This document shows positions 1 through 6,573 of a DNA stretch of 11,345 bases, one piece after another. Position 1 is the stretch's first letter. Each line of letters begins with the position of its first letter. Source of the stretch: Streptosporangiaceae bacterium. GTDB lineage: Bacteria; Actinomycetota; Actinomycetes; Streptosporangiales; Streptosporangiaceae. The notes beneath the pieces were generated by a model that searched no databases, was not told where the DNA came from, and was given only the letters and a program-made list of their open reading frames with translations. The DNA is taken from NCBI GenBank assembly GCA_030045215.1, contig JASIBJ010000531.1, positions 1 through 11,345 of the forward strand. Reading direction: 5' to 3'. The translations under genes were made by a program, and so were the position numbers.

Positions 1-2
1 GA

Positions 3-785
3 CGGCGGTCGGTACTGCGACTCGGCCGCGAGCAAATCGAGCTGCTCGAGTTCACCGACTCGATGGGACGCCCCTACCCGTGCGACAGTACGAGCACCGA
101 CATCTGGTTTCAGCACTTGGCGATCATCGTCAGCGACATGACCGAGGCGTATCGCGACATCATGGCGCAGCCCAGATTCAGGCCTATCAGCCGCGCCGGC
201 CCGGTGCAGTTGCCAAGCGAGTCTGGCGGCGTCAAGGCCTTCAAGTTCCGCGACCACGACGGCCACCCGCTGGAACTGATCGAATTTCCCTGGCCGCTCA
301 GCCCAGGCGAACGGGGCAGCGCTGACAACGCCGGGCCCTTCGTCGGCATCGATCACACCGCTATCGGGATTAGCGACTCCGATATCAGCGCGAGTTTCTT
401 CAGGAGTGTATTCGGGTTCGCCGTCGGCCCGCGGACCGAGAACCGCGGACCCCAGCAGGCTGAACTCGACGACGTCGACGACGTTCATGTCAGCGTCACC
501 CGACTCGCGAGGGGCCTGCCCGCACCACGCCTGGAACTTCTGGACTACCACGTGGGCACGCGCAGGCCCATCCGAGCCGATACCGCCAGCAACGACATAG
601 CTGCCACCCACAGCGTTGTCGGCGTTACGTCGCTCGATGCCACGTTCGCCGCGCTGGCAGCATGCGGCAGATCGTTGACAGGTAACGAGCGCATGACCCT
701 CAGCGGGGACATCCCCGCCGCCTTGATATCAGGGCCAGACCGGCATCGCTTCCTCGTCGAGGAGCGTGCCACATTCAGGCGTTAG
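3..785 (+). CDS. VOC family protein (glyoxalase / extradiol dioxygenase fold), two modules, 5' end cut off by the window
   Basis: The reading frame is open from base 3, and the residues before the first ATG (base 63) look like genuine VOC sequence (LGREQIELLEF, then a Gly-Arg-Pro turn). The gene therefore starts left of the window and ATG63 is internal. Two VOC modules are visible. Candidate metal ligands occur in the usual order: His (114-116, in FQHLAI), Glu (273-275, in HPLELIEF), His (354-356, in GIDHTAI) and Glu (534-536, in PRLELLDY). This suggests a metal site made by paired modules, as in glyoxalase I, extradiol dioxygenases and related isomerases. The substrate cannot be named, and a fosfomycin/bleomycin-resistance-type binding role is also possible. 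Its stop codon overlaps the GTG of the downstream LuxR regulator by one base, so the two are probably translationally coupled and co-transcribed. The fold is firm; the reaction is unknown. Confidence 0.85.
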   Translation, partial: RRSVLRLGREQIELLEFTDSMGRPYPCDSTSTDIWFQHLAIIVSDMTEAYRDIMAQPRFRPISRAGPVQLPSESGGVKAFKFRDHDGHPLELIEFPWPLSPGERGSADNAGPFVGIDHTAIGISDSDISASFFRSVFGFAVGPRTENRGPQQAELDDVDDVHVSVTRLARGLPAPRLELLDYHVGTRRPIRADTASNDIAATHSVVGVTSLDATFAALAACGRSLTGNERMTLSGDIPAALISGPDRHRFLVEERATFRR

Positions 786-3409
786 TGTCCGGACCCGCAA
801 TTGTCGCCCGTCCGACCTTGTGGCAGCGGCTGCAGCGGTCCGCGCGAGTAACCGTGGTCTCGGCACCCGCTGGCAGCGGCAAGACCGTTCTGCTCTGGTC
901 CTGGATCGACCAGGCGAACCTGGCCGATCGCTCAGCGTGGGTACAGGTCGGGCGGGACGAGCGCGATCCGCAGCGCTTCTGGCTGTCGGTACTCGGCGCG
1001 CTACGCGAAACCGCGGCCGGATTCTCGCTGGTGCGCGAGCTGACGGCGGCCCCTGATCTGGAGGGCTGGGCGATCGTCGAGCGACTACTGGCCGACCTGT
1101 CGGCATTGGGGGACCGGCTGTGGCTGGTGATCGATGACGTGCACGAACTCCGGTCCGAGGAAGTGCGCAAGCAGCTCGAGCTTCTGGTGCTGCGTGCTCC
1201 GCCGCGGCTGCAGATAGTGCTCGCCACCCGGCATGACGTGCGGCTGGGCTTGCACCGGCTTCGGCTGGAGGGCGAGCTGACCGAAATCCGTGCTGACGAC
1301 ATGCGGTTCACGATGGCGGAGGCACGGGAGCTATTCCAGGCAGCCGGGGTGGAACTGACCGATGTGGCACTGGCAAAGCTGCACGAGCGAACCGAGGGCT
1401 GGGTCGCCGGGTTGCGGCTGGCCGCGCTGTCCCTGGCCGGGCATGCCAATCCAGAGCGATTCGCGGCGGAGTTCTCCGGCACGGAGCGCAAGGTGACCGA
1501 GTACCTGCTGGCCGAGGTGCTGGAACGTCAGCCTCCGGATGTCCGGCGGCTACTGCTGCGAACCAGCGTCCTGGAACGGGTCAACGGCGAGCTGGCCGAC
1601 TTGCTGACTGGCGGCACGGGCGGTGAGCGGACCCTCCAGATGCTGGAAAGCGCGAACGTGTTTGTCGTGTCGCTGGACACAGCGCGCTCGTGGTTCCGCT
1701 ATCACCATCTCTTTGCCGACCTTCTCCAGCTCGAGCTGCGGAATTCCGAGCCCGAACAGGTTGCCGCACTGCACGAGCGGGCGGCCGGATGGCTGGCCAG
1801 GAACGGCTATCCGGTCGAGGCGATTCGGCACGCCCAGGCGGCACAGAACTGGGCACTGGCAGCAAGCCTCGTGGCCAGGCACTGGCTAGGCCTTTATCTT
1901 GACGGGCGTAGCGCGACAGTGCACGCTCTCATGGGCGGCTTTCCTGCAGCGGCTGCCCGTGCCGACGCCGAACTGGCGGCGGCGGCAGCGGGTGACGAAC
2001 TGGCGCAAGGCTCGCTGGGCGCCGCGCAGCGATACCTGGCGTTGGCCGAGAACGCGTCGGCCTCAGGACGAGAGGTCAAGCCGGCGCAGGCTAACGTCCT
2101 GCTGGATGTCGTGCGGCTCTTGATGGTCGAGCAGACCGGCGACCAGCGGGCCAGGGGCGAGCTGGCCCGGCGGCTGCTCGCGGCCGCCGAGACGCTGGAG
2201 GCAGCCGAGCCCGGCCTCGGAGCGGACCTGCGCGCGCTCGCTTTGATCAGCCTTGGCGACAGCGAGACGTGGACGGGACAGCCTGCCCAGGCCGAGGCGC
2301 ATCTGGACCAGGCGGTCGCGCTGGCACGGCGGATCAAGCGGCCCTATCTGGAGTTCATGGCCCTGGTCTATCGGGGGGCAATCGAGCTGACACGGAAGAT
2401 TCCGCTGGCCACGGGGCCCAGCGGGCAGGCCATCGAACTGGCCGAACGGCATGGCTGGACCGACGACCCGTTCGCCGGCCTTGCTTATATGACATTCGGG
2501 TCTGCACTGGCCTGGCAGGGTCGGCTGGACGAAGCCGATGCCTGGGTGCAGCGTGCCGAGCGAACCATCAGCGCCGAGACCAGGCCCGTCGTGGCCATGG
2601 GTATCAAGTACCTCCGTGGCCAGCTTGAGCTCGGGCGCGGCCAGCCCGCTGAGGCGCTCGCGGCCTTTCAGGCCGGCGAGCCGCTCGGCGGGGCACATCC
2701 GCTCGTCCGGCCCCTGCGGGCCTGGCTAGTCTGGGCGCTGGTTCGCCTCGGCGAGATAGACCGGGCTGAGCAGGTCATTGCCGACATCTCCGAACCCAGC
2801 CGCGATCGCGCGGAGATGCGGATCGCCACCGGGCTGCTGCGGCTCGCCCAGGACGACCCGAAGGGCGCAACGGTCGTGGTCGCTCCGGTCCTGAGCGGCT
2901 CGGCCCGCGCGGGCTGGCGGGCTTGGCTGATCGAAGCCTTCCTGCTGGAAGCCACGGCGCGGAACGCCCTAGGTGACGCGGCCGCCTGCGGGTACGCGCT
3001 GGAGCGTGCCCTTGACCTGGCCGAGGCCGACCGCGCCCTGCTCTGGTTCCTGCTGCATCCCGTGCCAGAACTTCTCGCGCGCCATGCACAGCAGGTTACC
3101 GGCCGCGCTCCGCTGATCTCCGAGATCCTCGACCTGCTTGCGGTCAAGGTGCCTGCGACCCAGCCAGTCAGGCCAAGATCGGCCGTGGAGCAGCTCAGCC
3201 GGAGCGAACTCCGGGTACTCCGGTACCTGCCGACGCACCTGTCGGCCCCCGAGATCGCTGGCGAACTGTATGTATCGACGACCACCGTCAAGACGCACAT
3301 GCGCAACATCTACGCCAAGCTGGACGTCCACAGCCGGACCGAAGCGGTCGAGTCCGCACGTAGCCTCGGCCTGCTGGCACCCTCGGCGCCGCCGCGGCGC
3401 CGGCATTGA
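785..3409 (+). CDS. MalT/LAL-type LuxR family transcriptional regulator with N-terminal ATPase
   Basis: This is an 874-residue cytoplasmic regulator. The N-terminal P-loop NTPase has Walker A APAGSGKT at residues 27-34 and a Walker B-like VIDDVHEL at 115-122. A winged-helix-like segment follows, with the family motif RYHHLFADLLQLEL (about 305-318). A long Ala/Leu-rich helical region (about 325-790) resembles the TPR-like sensor of MalT proteins. The C-terminal LuxR helix-turn-helix (about 802-864) contains SRSELRVLRYL, the recognition stretch STTTVKTHMRNIYAKL and HSRTEAV. Family members are ATP-dependent activators that oligomerise on an inducer; the inducer here is unknown. The GTG start shares one base with the stop of the VOC gene (TAGTG). 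No strong Shine-Dalgarno sequence lies in front and no better in-frame start was found, so coupled translation is inferred. The segment ahead of Walker A is some 10-25 residues shorter than in many relatives. A regulatory link to the VOC enzyme is inference from the overlap. Confidence 0.92.
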   Translation: MSGPAIVARPTLWQRLQRSARVTVVSAPAGSGKTVLLWSWIDQANLADRSAWVQVGRDERDPQRFWLSVLGALRETAAGFSLVRELTAAPDLEGWAIVERLLADLSALGDRLWLVIDDVHELRSEEVRKQLELLVLRAPPRLQIVLATRHDVRLGLHRLRLEGELTEIRADDMRFTMAEARELFQAAGVELTDVALAKLHERTEGWVAGLRLAALSLAGHANPERFAAEFSGTERKVTEYLLAEVLERQPPDVRRLLLRTSVLERVNGELADLLTGGTGGERTLQMLESANVFVVSLDTARSWFRYHHLFADLLQLELRNSEPEQVAALHERAAGWLARNGYPVEAIRHAQAAQNWALAASLVARHWLGLYLDGRSATVHALMGGFPAAAARADAELAAAAAGDELAQGSLGAAQRYLALAENASASGREVKPAQANVLLDVVRLLMVEQTGDQRARGELARRLLAAAETLEAAEPGLGADLRALALISLGDSETWTGQPAQAEAHLDQAVALARRIKRPYLEFMALVYRGAIELTRKIPLATGPSGQAIELAERHGWTDDPFAGLAYMTFGSALAWQGRLDEADAWVQRAERTISAETRPVVAMGIKYLRGQLELGRGQPAEALAAFQAGEPLGGAHPLVRPLRAWLVWALVRLGEIDRAEQVIADISEPSRDRAEMRIATGLLRLAQDDPKGATVVVAPVLSGSARAGWRAWLIEAFLLEATARNALGDAAACGYALERALDLAEADRALLWFLLHPVPELLARHAQQVTGRAPLISEILDLLAVKVPATQPVRPRSAVEQLSRSELRVLRYLPTHLSAPEIAGELYVSTTTVKTHMRNIYAKLDVHSRTEAVESARSLGLLAPSAPPRRRH
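3384..3402 (+). terminator. Strong GC hairpin at the end of the LuxR-type gene (possible non-canonical terminator or processing site)
   Basis: An 8-bp perfect stem with a 3-base loop: CGGCGCCG at 3384-3391, CCG loop, CGGCGCCG at 3395-3402. It ends four bases before the stop codon, so it is coding, and it has no T-tract right after it. It sits just upstream of the promoter for the next gene. It could slow or stop read-through, or simply reflect Arg/Pro codons in a GC-rich gene. Confidence 0.3.
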
Positions 3410-3434
3410 CGATGTTATCGCTATTCGATAATAT
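3406..3434 (+). promoter_or_regulatory. Candidate sigma70-type promoter of the DUF2975-XRE pair
   Basis: TTGACG (3406-3411, five of six to the -35 consensus) overlaps the stop codon of the LuxR-type gene. A 17-base spacer separates it from TAATAT (3429-3434, a fair -10 with the key T, A and final T). An alternative -10, GATAAT at 3427-3432, fits the consensus better but leaves only a 15-base spacer. The AT-rich stretch stands out from very GC-rich flanks. The predicted start would lie near 3441, about 60 bases ahead of the preferred start codon. Confidence 0.5.
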
Positions 3435-3447
3435 CGTTTTTCGATAA
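3415..3447. promoter_or_regulatory. Phased tandem operator-like dyads, TATCG-N5-CGATA twice
   Basis: Two 15-bp dyads occur with a 16-bp period: TATCG (3416-3420) with CGATA (3426-3430), and TATCG (3432-3436) with CGATA (3442-3446). The first arm extends to TTATCG/CGATAA (3415-3431). The centre also forms an 11-bp dyad, CGATA-A-TATCG (3426-3436). Four alternating half-sites therefore cover the spacer, the -10 and the start region of the promoter, which is the arrangement expected for repression. The most likely binder is the XRE regulator encoded two genes downstream (4158-4484); this is inferred. The arms are too AT-rich and too interlocked to be a good terminator. Confidence 0.6.
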
Positions 3448-3501
3448 GAGCGCCTGCGCGCCCTGAGCCGCAGGTTGGCTAGCGGGATGAGCGGAGAAGT
3501 C

Positions 3502-4158
3502 ATGGTGACCGGCTACAGGAAGCTGACGGAGCCGCTGGCGACCACAACGTTGGTCTTCGCCTCAGCATTCGCGGCCGTGCTGACGCTGGCGATGGTGGCC
3601 ACGCTGGTAGGAACGGGCACGCTGAGCGGCCTGGGGCACACGCAGATCTGCGTCACCGACCCGAACATCGGCGGCAGCTCCGGGGGCAATCCCTTCACCG
3701 GCACGTACGCCGCCGAGCCGGGGGCTCGGCTGCAGCCGGCGAACGCGCCGCTGTCGGCGTGCGCACTGCATCCCGGGCTGGGTCAGCACCTGCTGTACTC
3801 GCTGACAGCCGTCCCGCAGGTCCTGCTGTGGGCCGGGATCCTTCTGCTGCTGGGCCGGCTGCTGATGATCGCCCGCCGCCGCGGACCCTTCGCCGTTCCG
3901 GTGGCCGCCGCCGCTCGGGCGCTGGGCTGGTACATCATCGTCGGCTCGGTACTTGCCGCCGCAATCGGGCAGCTAGCGACGGGGCTGCTGCTCGATTCGC
4001 TGGTGGCGCCTGGTCCGGAAGGAGCTGGCTGGATCGCCACCGCGGCGCTGCGGGCGCTTGTGCCGGTCCCCGCGCTGGCAGGGGCCGCCCTGCTCACCTT
4101 CGCCCGCATCGTACGGCTCGGCGCGGCAATGGAAGACGAAATCGAGGGCACGGTGTGA
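3502..4158 (+). CDS. DUF2975-type integral membrane protein
   Basis: A 218-residue polytopic membrane protein of unknown biochemical role. Four hydrophobic segments are visible: about residues 13-37, 97-120, 137-160 and 180-206. The long loop between the first two segments (about 38-96) is Gly/Pro-rich and holds two cysteines, Cys50 and Cys87, which could form a disulfide if the loop faces outside. The C-terminal stretch ALLTFARIVRLGAAMEDEIEGTV with its acidic tail matches the DUF2975 pattern. I chose ATG3502 because GGAG at 3493-3496 lies five bases upstream; GTG3505 is also possible, and an in-frame TTG at 3475 and ATG at 3487 have poorer ribosome sites. Its stop overlaps the ATG of the XRE gene by one base (TGATG). 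DUF2975 proteins are commonly encoded beside a small XRE regulator. The likely role is signalling to, or being controlled by, that regulator. Confidence 0.8.
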   Translation: MVTGYRKLTEPLATTTLVFASAFAAVLTLAMVATLVGTGTLSGLGHTQICVTDPNIGGSSGGNPFTGTYAAEPGARLQPANAPLSACALHPGLGQHLLYSLTAVPQVLLWAGILLLLGRLLMIARRRGPFAVPVAAAARALGWYIIVGSVLAAAIGQLATGLLLDSLVAPGPEGAGWIATAALRALVPVPALAGAALLTFARIVRLGAAMEDEIEGTV

Positions 4159-4484
4159 TGGCCCGGCGTGGCAGCGCCGAAGGCCCGCAAGAGAGCGATC
4201 CCGCCCTCGGCGACCAGGACCTGGACGACGTCGGCACGCCGATCGCCGTCCGGCTGGACGACCTGCTCGCCGACCGCGGCATGACGCTGACCGAGCTGGC
4301 CGAACGGGTCGGAATCACCATCGTCAATCTGTCAGTCCTGAAGAACGGCCGGGCGCGGGCCATCCGGTTCACCACCCTGGCCGGCATCTGTGAGGCCCTC
4401 GGCTGCCAGCCCGGTGACCTGCTCACCTACCAGCCGAACGGCCGGCCCCGCGACGGCTCAGCCGGCCTCGCGCCAGCCCGGTAG
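4158..4484 (+). CDS. YozG-like XRE (Cro/CI) family helix-turn-helix regulator
   Basis: A 108-residue small DNA-binding protein. Residues about 29-90 form the XRE domain: IAVRLDDLLADRGMTLTELA, then a recognition region containing NLSVLKNGRARAIRF (57-71), then TLAGICEALGCQPGDLL. The KNGRARAIRF and CQPGDLL signatures are typical of the YozG-like group. The first 27 residues are charged and probably disordered, as is the Pro/Gly/Arg-rich tail after about 92. The ATG shares one base with the stop of the DUF2975 gene, so translation is probably coupled and the two proteins made in fixed ratio. It likely represses its own operon through the TATCG/CGATA dyads at 3415-3447. That is inference from position and from the habit of such regulators. 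The family call is solid. Confidence 0.88.
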   Translation: MARRGSAEGPQESDPALGDQDLDDVGTPIAVRLDDLLADRGMTLTELAERVGITIVNLSVLKNGRARAIRFTTLAGICEALGCQPGDLLTYQPNGRPRDGSAGLAPAR

Positions 4485-4596
4485 CTGAACGCCCGGATCA
4501 ACAGACCCCGCCCGGAGCCTCGCGGCACCACGTCGAGCACCGGCATGGCCGCTTGATCGGCGAGATCGCCCGGTCGTCGGCACACGCCAAGGCGCC

Positions 4597-4602
4597 TAGG
4601 GT
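4597..4602 (+). promoter_or_regulatory. -10 element TAGGGT of a probable leaderless promoter
   Basis: TAGGGT fits the TANNNT form of actinobacterial -10 elements and ends seven bases before ATG4610. This is the spacing seen for leaderless transcripts that begin at the start codon. No convincing -35 is present. The rest of the 4485-4609 gap shows no other clear signal. Confidence 0.5.
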
Positions 4603-4609
4603 GGTCGTC

Positions 4610-5437
4610 ATGCTCTCGTGGTGGCACCGCGACGTGATCGCGGCCGGCAAGCTGCCGCTGATGCTGTGCTTCCTTTCCTTCGTGGTCACGTTCCTGTCGA
4701 CGCGGGCGATCACCCGGCTGATACGTGACGGGCGCGGCCCGTTCCGTAATGTCACGGCCGGGGGGACGCATATTCACCACTCCGTGCCCGGCATCATCCT
4801 GCTCATGATCGGAGCGTTCACGGCGGTTGGCGGGCCCGCCACGATGGGCTGGCTCTCGTTTTCCGCGGTCGCAGTCGGGATCGGGACGTCGCTCGTGCTG
4901 GATGAGTTTGCGCTGATCTTGCACCTCCAGGATGTCTACTGGAGCGGCGAGGGCCAGCTCTCAGTCGAGGCGGTCAGCCTGGTCGCGGCCTGCCTCGGGC
5001 TGGCCCTGGTCGGATTCAGCCCGGTGCGGGTGGCGAATGTCGACAGCGCCGAGTTCTCGCTGCGGATCAGCGCGACAGGCGTCCTGCTGATCGACGGCTG
5101 CCTGGCGCTGGTCTGCGTCCTCAAGGGCAAGTACCGGTCGGGGCTGTTCGGCCTGTTCCTGCCGCCGGTCGGGTTCATCGGGGCGGTGCGGCTGGCCCGA
5201 CCGAACTCGATCTGGGCGCGGCGCCTCTACCGGGGCAAGAAGCTGGAACACTCCACCCGCCGGGCCGCGGCCTTCGACCGCCGCTGGAAACCGGTGCAGG
5301 CAGACTGGGAGGACTTCATCGGCGGTCGTCCGTCGCAGCCGAACGCGCCGCCCGGTCCGGCACCGGAGCCAAGCCACACCGCGGGCGGCGGCGCTTCTGA
5401 TGACCCGGCCCGCGGCGAGGCCGCCGCAGGGCGCTGA
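4610..5437 (+). CDS. Six-helix integral membrane protein of unknown function with a His/Asp-rich core
   Basis: A 275-residue protein with about six hydrophobic segments: residues near 14-34, 58-76, 80-104, 118-136, 147-167 and 173-190. A hydrophilic Pro/Gly/Ala-rich tail follows (about 235-275). Distinctive residues are THIHH (His54, His56, His57) before segment 2, the pair Asp98-Glu99 at the end of segment 3, then His105, Asp108 and Tyr-Trp at 110-111, with Glu114-Gly115 after. I recall this HIHH / LDEFAL / DVYW pattern from uncharacterised actinobacterial membrane proteins but know no function for them. The clustered His and acidic residues could bind a metal. I chose ATG4610 because a TAGGGT -10 sits seven bases upstream, implying a leaderless message. 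An upstream in-frame TTG (4553) would add 19 polar residues and lacks a ribosome site. The gene probably has its own promoter, separate from the DUF2975-XRE pair. Confidence 0.8.
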   Translation: MLSWWHRDVIAAGKLPLMLCFLSFVVTFLSTRAITRLIRDGRGPFRNVTAGGTHIHHSVPGIILLMIGAFTAVGGPATMGWLSFSAVAVGIGTSLVLDEFALILHLQDVYWSGEGQLSVEAVSLVAACLGLALVGFSPVRVANVDSAEFSLRISATGVLLIDGCLALVCVLKGKYRSGLFGLFLPPVGFIGAVRLARPNSIWARRLYRGKKLEHSTRRAAAFDRRWKPVQADWEDFIGGRPSQPNAPPGPAPEPSHTAGGGASDDPARGEAAAGR

Positions 5438-5515
5438 CGGCTGTTGTGGTCGAGGATCAACGCCTGTTCGCCTGCGCGCCGGGCCTGGCTCAGGGAACAG
5501 CGGGCGAGCGTGCGG

Positions 5516-6328
5516 TCAGATGCTGAGCTGAATCGCGACCCGAACCTCGGCCTCGATGCTAGCGACGGCCTTGCGCAGCAGTGGCAGGCCACGACTGACC
5601 AGCTCCACTGGACTCGTGCGTAGCGAGTAGGAGCAGACGTTCATCGCCGCGATCACCGTGCCCGCGGCATCGTGAATGGGGACCGCCAGCGCAACGAGGC
5701 CGTCCTCCAGCTCGTCCTCGACGAGCGAGTAGCCATCCGCCTCGACCCTGGCCAGGGCCTGCCGCAGCCTAGCCGGGCTGGTGATCGTGGCCCCGGTGTA
5801 GGCCGTCAGCTCGGCGGACTTCAGGTACCGGTCGATGTCATCGGCAGGCTCGGCCGCCAGCAGCACCCGGCCCAGCGCGGTGCAGAAGAGCGGATCGCGC
5901 CCGCCGACCGGCACATTGATCGTCATGACCCGCTGGGGCGCCACGTGGGCGACGTACACGATGTCGTCGTCGTCGCGGACCGCAATCGAGGTGGATTCGC
6001 CGACCTCGTCCACCAGCTCGTCCATAAAGGGCCTAGCCGCCTCGGGCAGCTCGATGCCGGACAGGTAGGCGTAGCCGAGTTCCAGCACGCGGGGCCGCAG
6101 CCAGTACTCGCGCCCATCGTTGCGAACGTAGCCCATGCGCACGAGCGTCAGCAGGAAACGGCGCGCGGTGGCGCGGGTCAGCCCGGTCGCTTCGGCCACA
6201 TCGGTGATCGTGAGGCTGACCCGGCGGAACCCGAACGCGCGGATGACTGCCAGCCCGCGCTCCAGGGACTGGACGAACTCGCCCTGGGCATCAGGGTCTG
6301 TGTCGATGAGCTTCTGTACCCGAGCCAA
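5516..6328 (-). CDS. IclR family transcriptional regulator (PcaR/PcaU/PobR-like group)
   Basis: A 270-residue regulator. The N-terminal winged helix-turn-helix (about 20-80) opens with the typical FVQSLERGLAVIRAF and contains the recognition helix GLTRATARRFLLTL, then MGYV and a wing. The C-terminal IclR effector domain (about 85-262) holds the DDIVYVAHV and PLFCTALGRVLLA motifs and ends with an amphipathic helix. FVQSLERG and the Arg-rich recognition helix are typical of the regulators of aromatic and other catabolic operons. The TTG start at 6328 is chosen because AGGAAG (complement of 6338-6343) lies nine bases upstream and the resulting length is normal. The frame stays open another 231 bases upstream, but that part is low-complexity and unlike the family. 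It is divergent from the SDR-permease genes and likely controls them in response to a pathway compound. The ligand is unknown. Confidence 0.9.
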   Translation of the reverse strand: MARVQKLIDTDPDAQGEFVQSLERGLAVIRAFGFRRVSLTITDVAEATGLTRATARRFLLTLVRMGYVRNDGREYWLRPRVLELGYAYLSGIELPEAARPFMDELVDEVGESTSIAVRDDDDIVYVAHVAPQRVMTINVPVGGRDPLFCTALGRVLLAAEPADDIDRYLKSAELTAYTGATITSPARLRQALARVEADGYSLVEDELEDGLVALAVPIHDAAGTVIAAMNVCSYSLRTSPVELVSRGLPLLRKAVASIEAEVRVAIQLSI

Positions 6329-6441
6329 TGGCGGGATCTTCCTTTCGGGCAGCAGCGACCTGGCCAAAGCCTTTGTGGAACGGGCGTCAGTCCCCCGGTT
6401 ATCAGGCGCTGCCTCCTGGCACCCGTGGTACCTGCCAACCG

Positions 6442-6447
6442 ATTGTA
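6442..6447 (-). promoter_or_regulatory. Candidate -10 element (TACAAT) of the IclR gene
   Basis: Read on the minus strand, the element is TACAAT, five of six to the consensus. It lies about 115 bases upstream of the TTG start. No good -35 is seen 16-18 bases further out, which would suit an activated or autoregulated promoter. An inverted repeat begins two bases upstream of it. Confidence 0.4.
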
Positions 6448-6448
6448 A

Positions 6449-6482
6449 GTGCGCATACTCGTGCGCACCATCCGCGGCGCAC
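6449..6482. promoter_or_regulatory. Operator-like inverted repeat GTGCGC-N8-GCGCAC plus an extra half-site
   Basis: GTGCGC (6449-6454) pairs with GCGCAC (6463-6468) across eight bases. A third half-site, GCGCAC, occurs at 6477-6482, 14 bases after the second. GTGCGCA also repeats directly at 6449-6455 and 6461-6467. The repeat covers the region between -10 and -35 of the proposed IclR promoter, as expected for autoregulation. In GC-rich DNA the arm sequence alone is weak evidence; the position adds weight. Confidence 0.4.
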
Positions 6483-6502
6483 GGTCTGTTGACCTGAGGT
6501 CC

Positions 6503-6532
6503 TTGACACCGTTCCCTCGACTTATACATCAT
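6503..6532 (+). promoter_or_regulatory. Candidate promoter of the SDR-permease operon
   Basis: A perfect TTGACA -35 lies at 6503-6508. The best-spaced -10 is CATCAT at 6527-6532 (18-base spacer, four of six); TATACA at 6523-6528 looks better but gives a 14-base spacer. The region is less GC-rich than its surroundings. The start would fall near 6539, about 35 bases before the SDR start codon. Confidence 0.45.
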
Positions 6533-6551
6533 ACGGTCAGATGCTCGTATG
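6530..6551. promoter_or_regulatory. Operator-like inverted repeat CATACG-N10-CGTATG
   Basis: There are perfect 6-bp arms at 6530-6535 and 6546-6551. An overlapping longer-spaced pair, TACGG (6532-6536) and CCGTA (6552-6556), shares the left arm. The repeat overlaps the -10 and predicted transcription start of the SDR operon, so a bound protein would block transcription. The divergent IclR protein is the natural candidate, though these arms differ from those of the repeat near its own promoter. Confidence 0.45.
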
Positions 6552-6573
6552 CCGTACACATTAGGTGGTGGGT

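Noticed and set aside
775..1491. Minus-strand open frame opposite the 5' part of the LuxR-type gene
   Set aside because: Ser/Arg-rich nonsense composition, and the plus strand has intact Walker motifs.
3759..4157. Upstream extension of the XRE reading frame inside the DUF2975 gene
   Set aside because: Arg/Gly/Ala-rich out-of-frame translation of the membrane protein. ATG4158 in the TGATG overlap gives a normal-sized regulator.
4485..4609. Possible small gene or terminator between the XRE gene and the membrane protein
   Set aside because: No start with a ribosome site and no clear hairpin. Only the -10 element at 4597-4602 stands out.
5438..5515. Possible bidirectional terminator between convergent genes (CTGTTC at 5464-5469 and GAACAG at 5495-5500)
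   Set aside because: The loop is about 25 bases, the arms are short, and no T-tract follows on either strand. Too weak to call.
6329..6559. In-frame N-terminal extension of the IclR protein to an upstream ATG at 6559
   Set aside because: The added 77 residues do not resemble the family and would run through the promoter and repeat region. The TTG at 6328 has a good ribosome site and gives a normal length.
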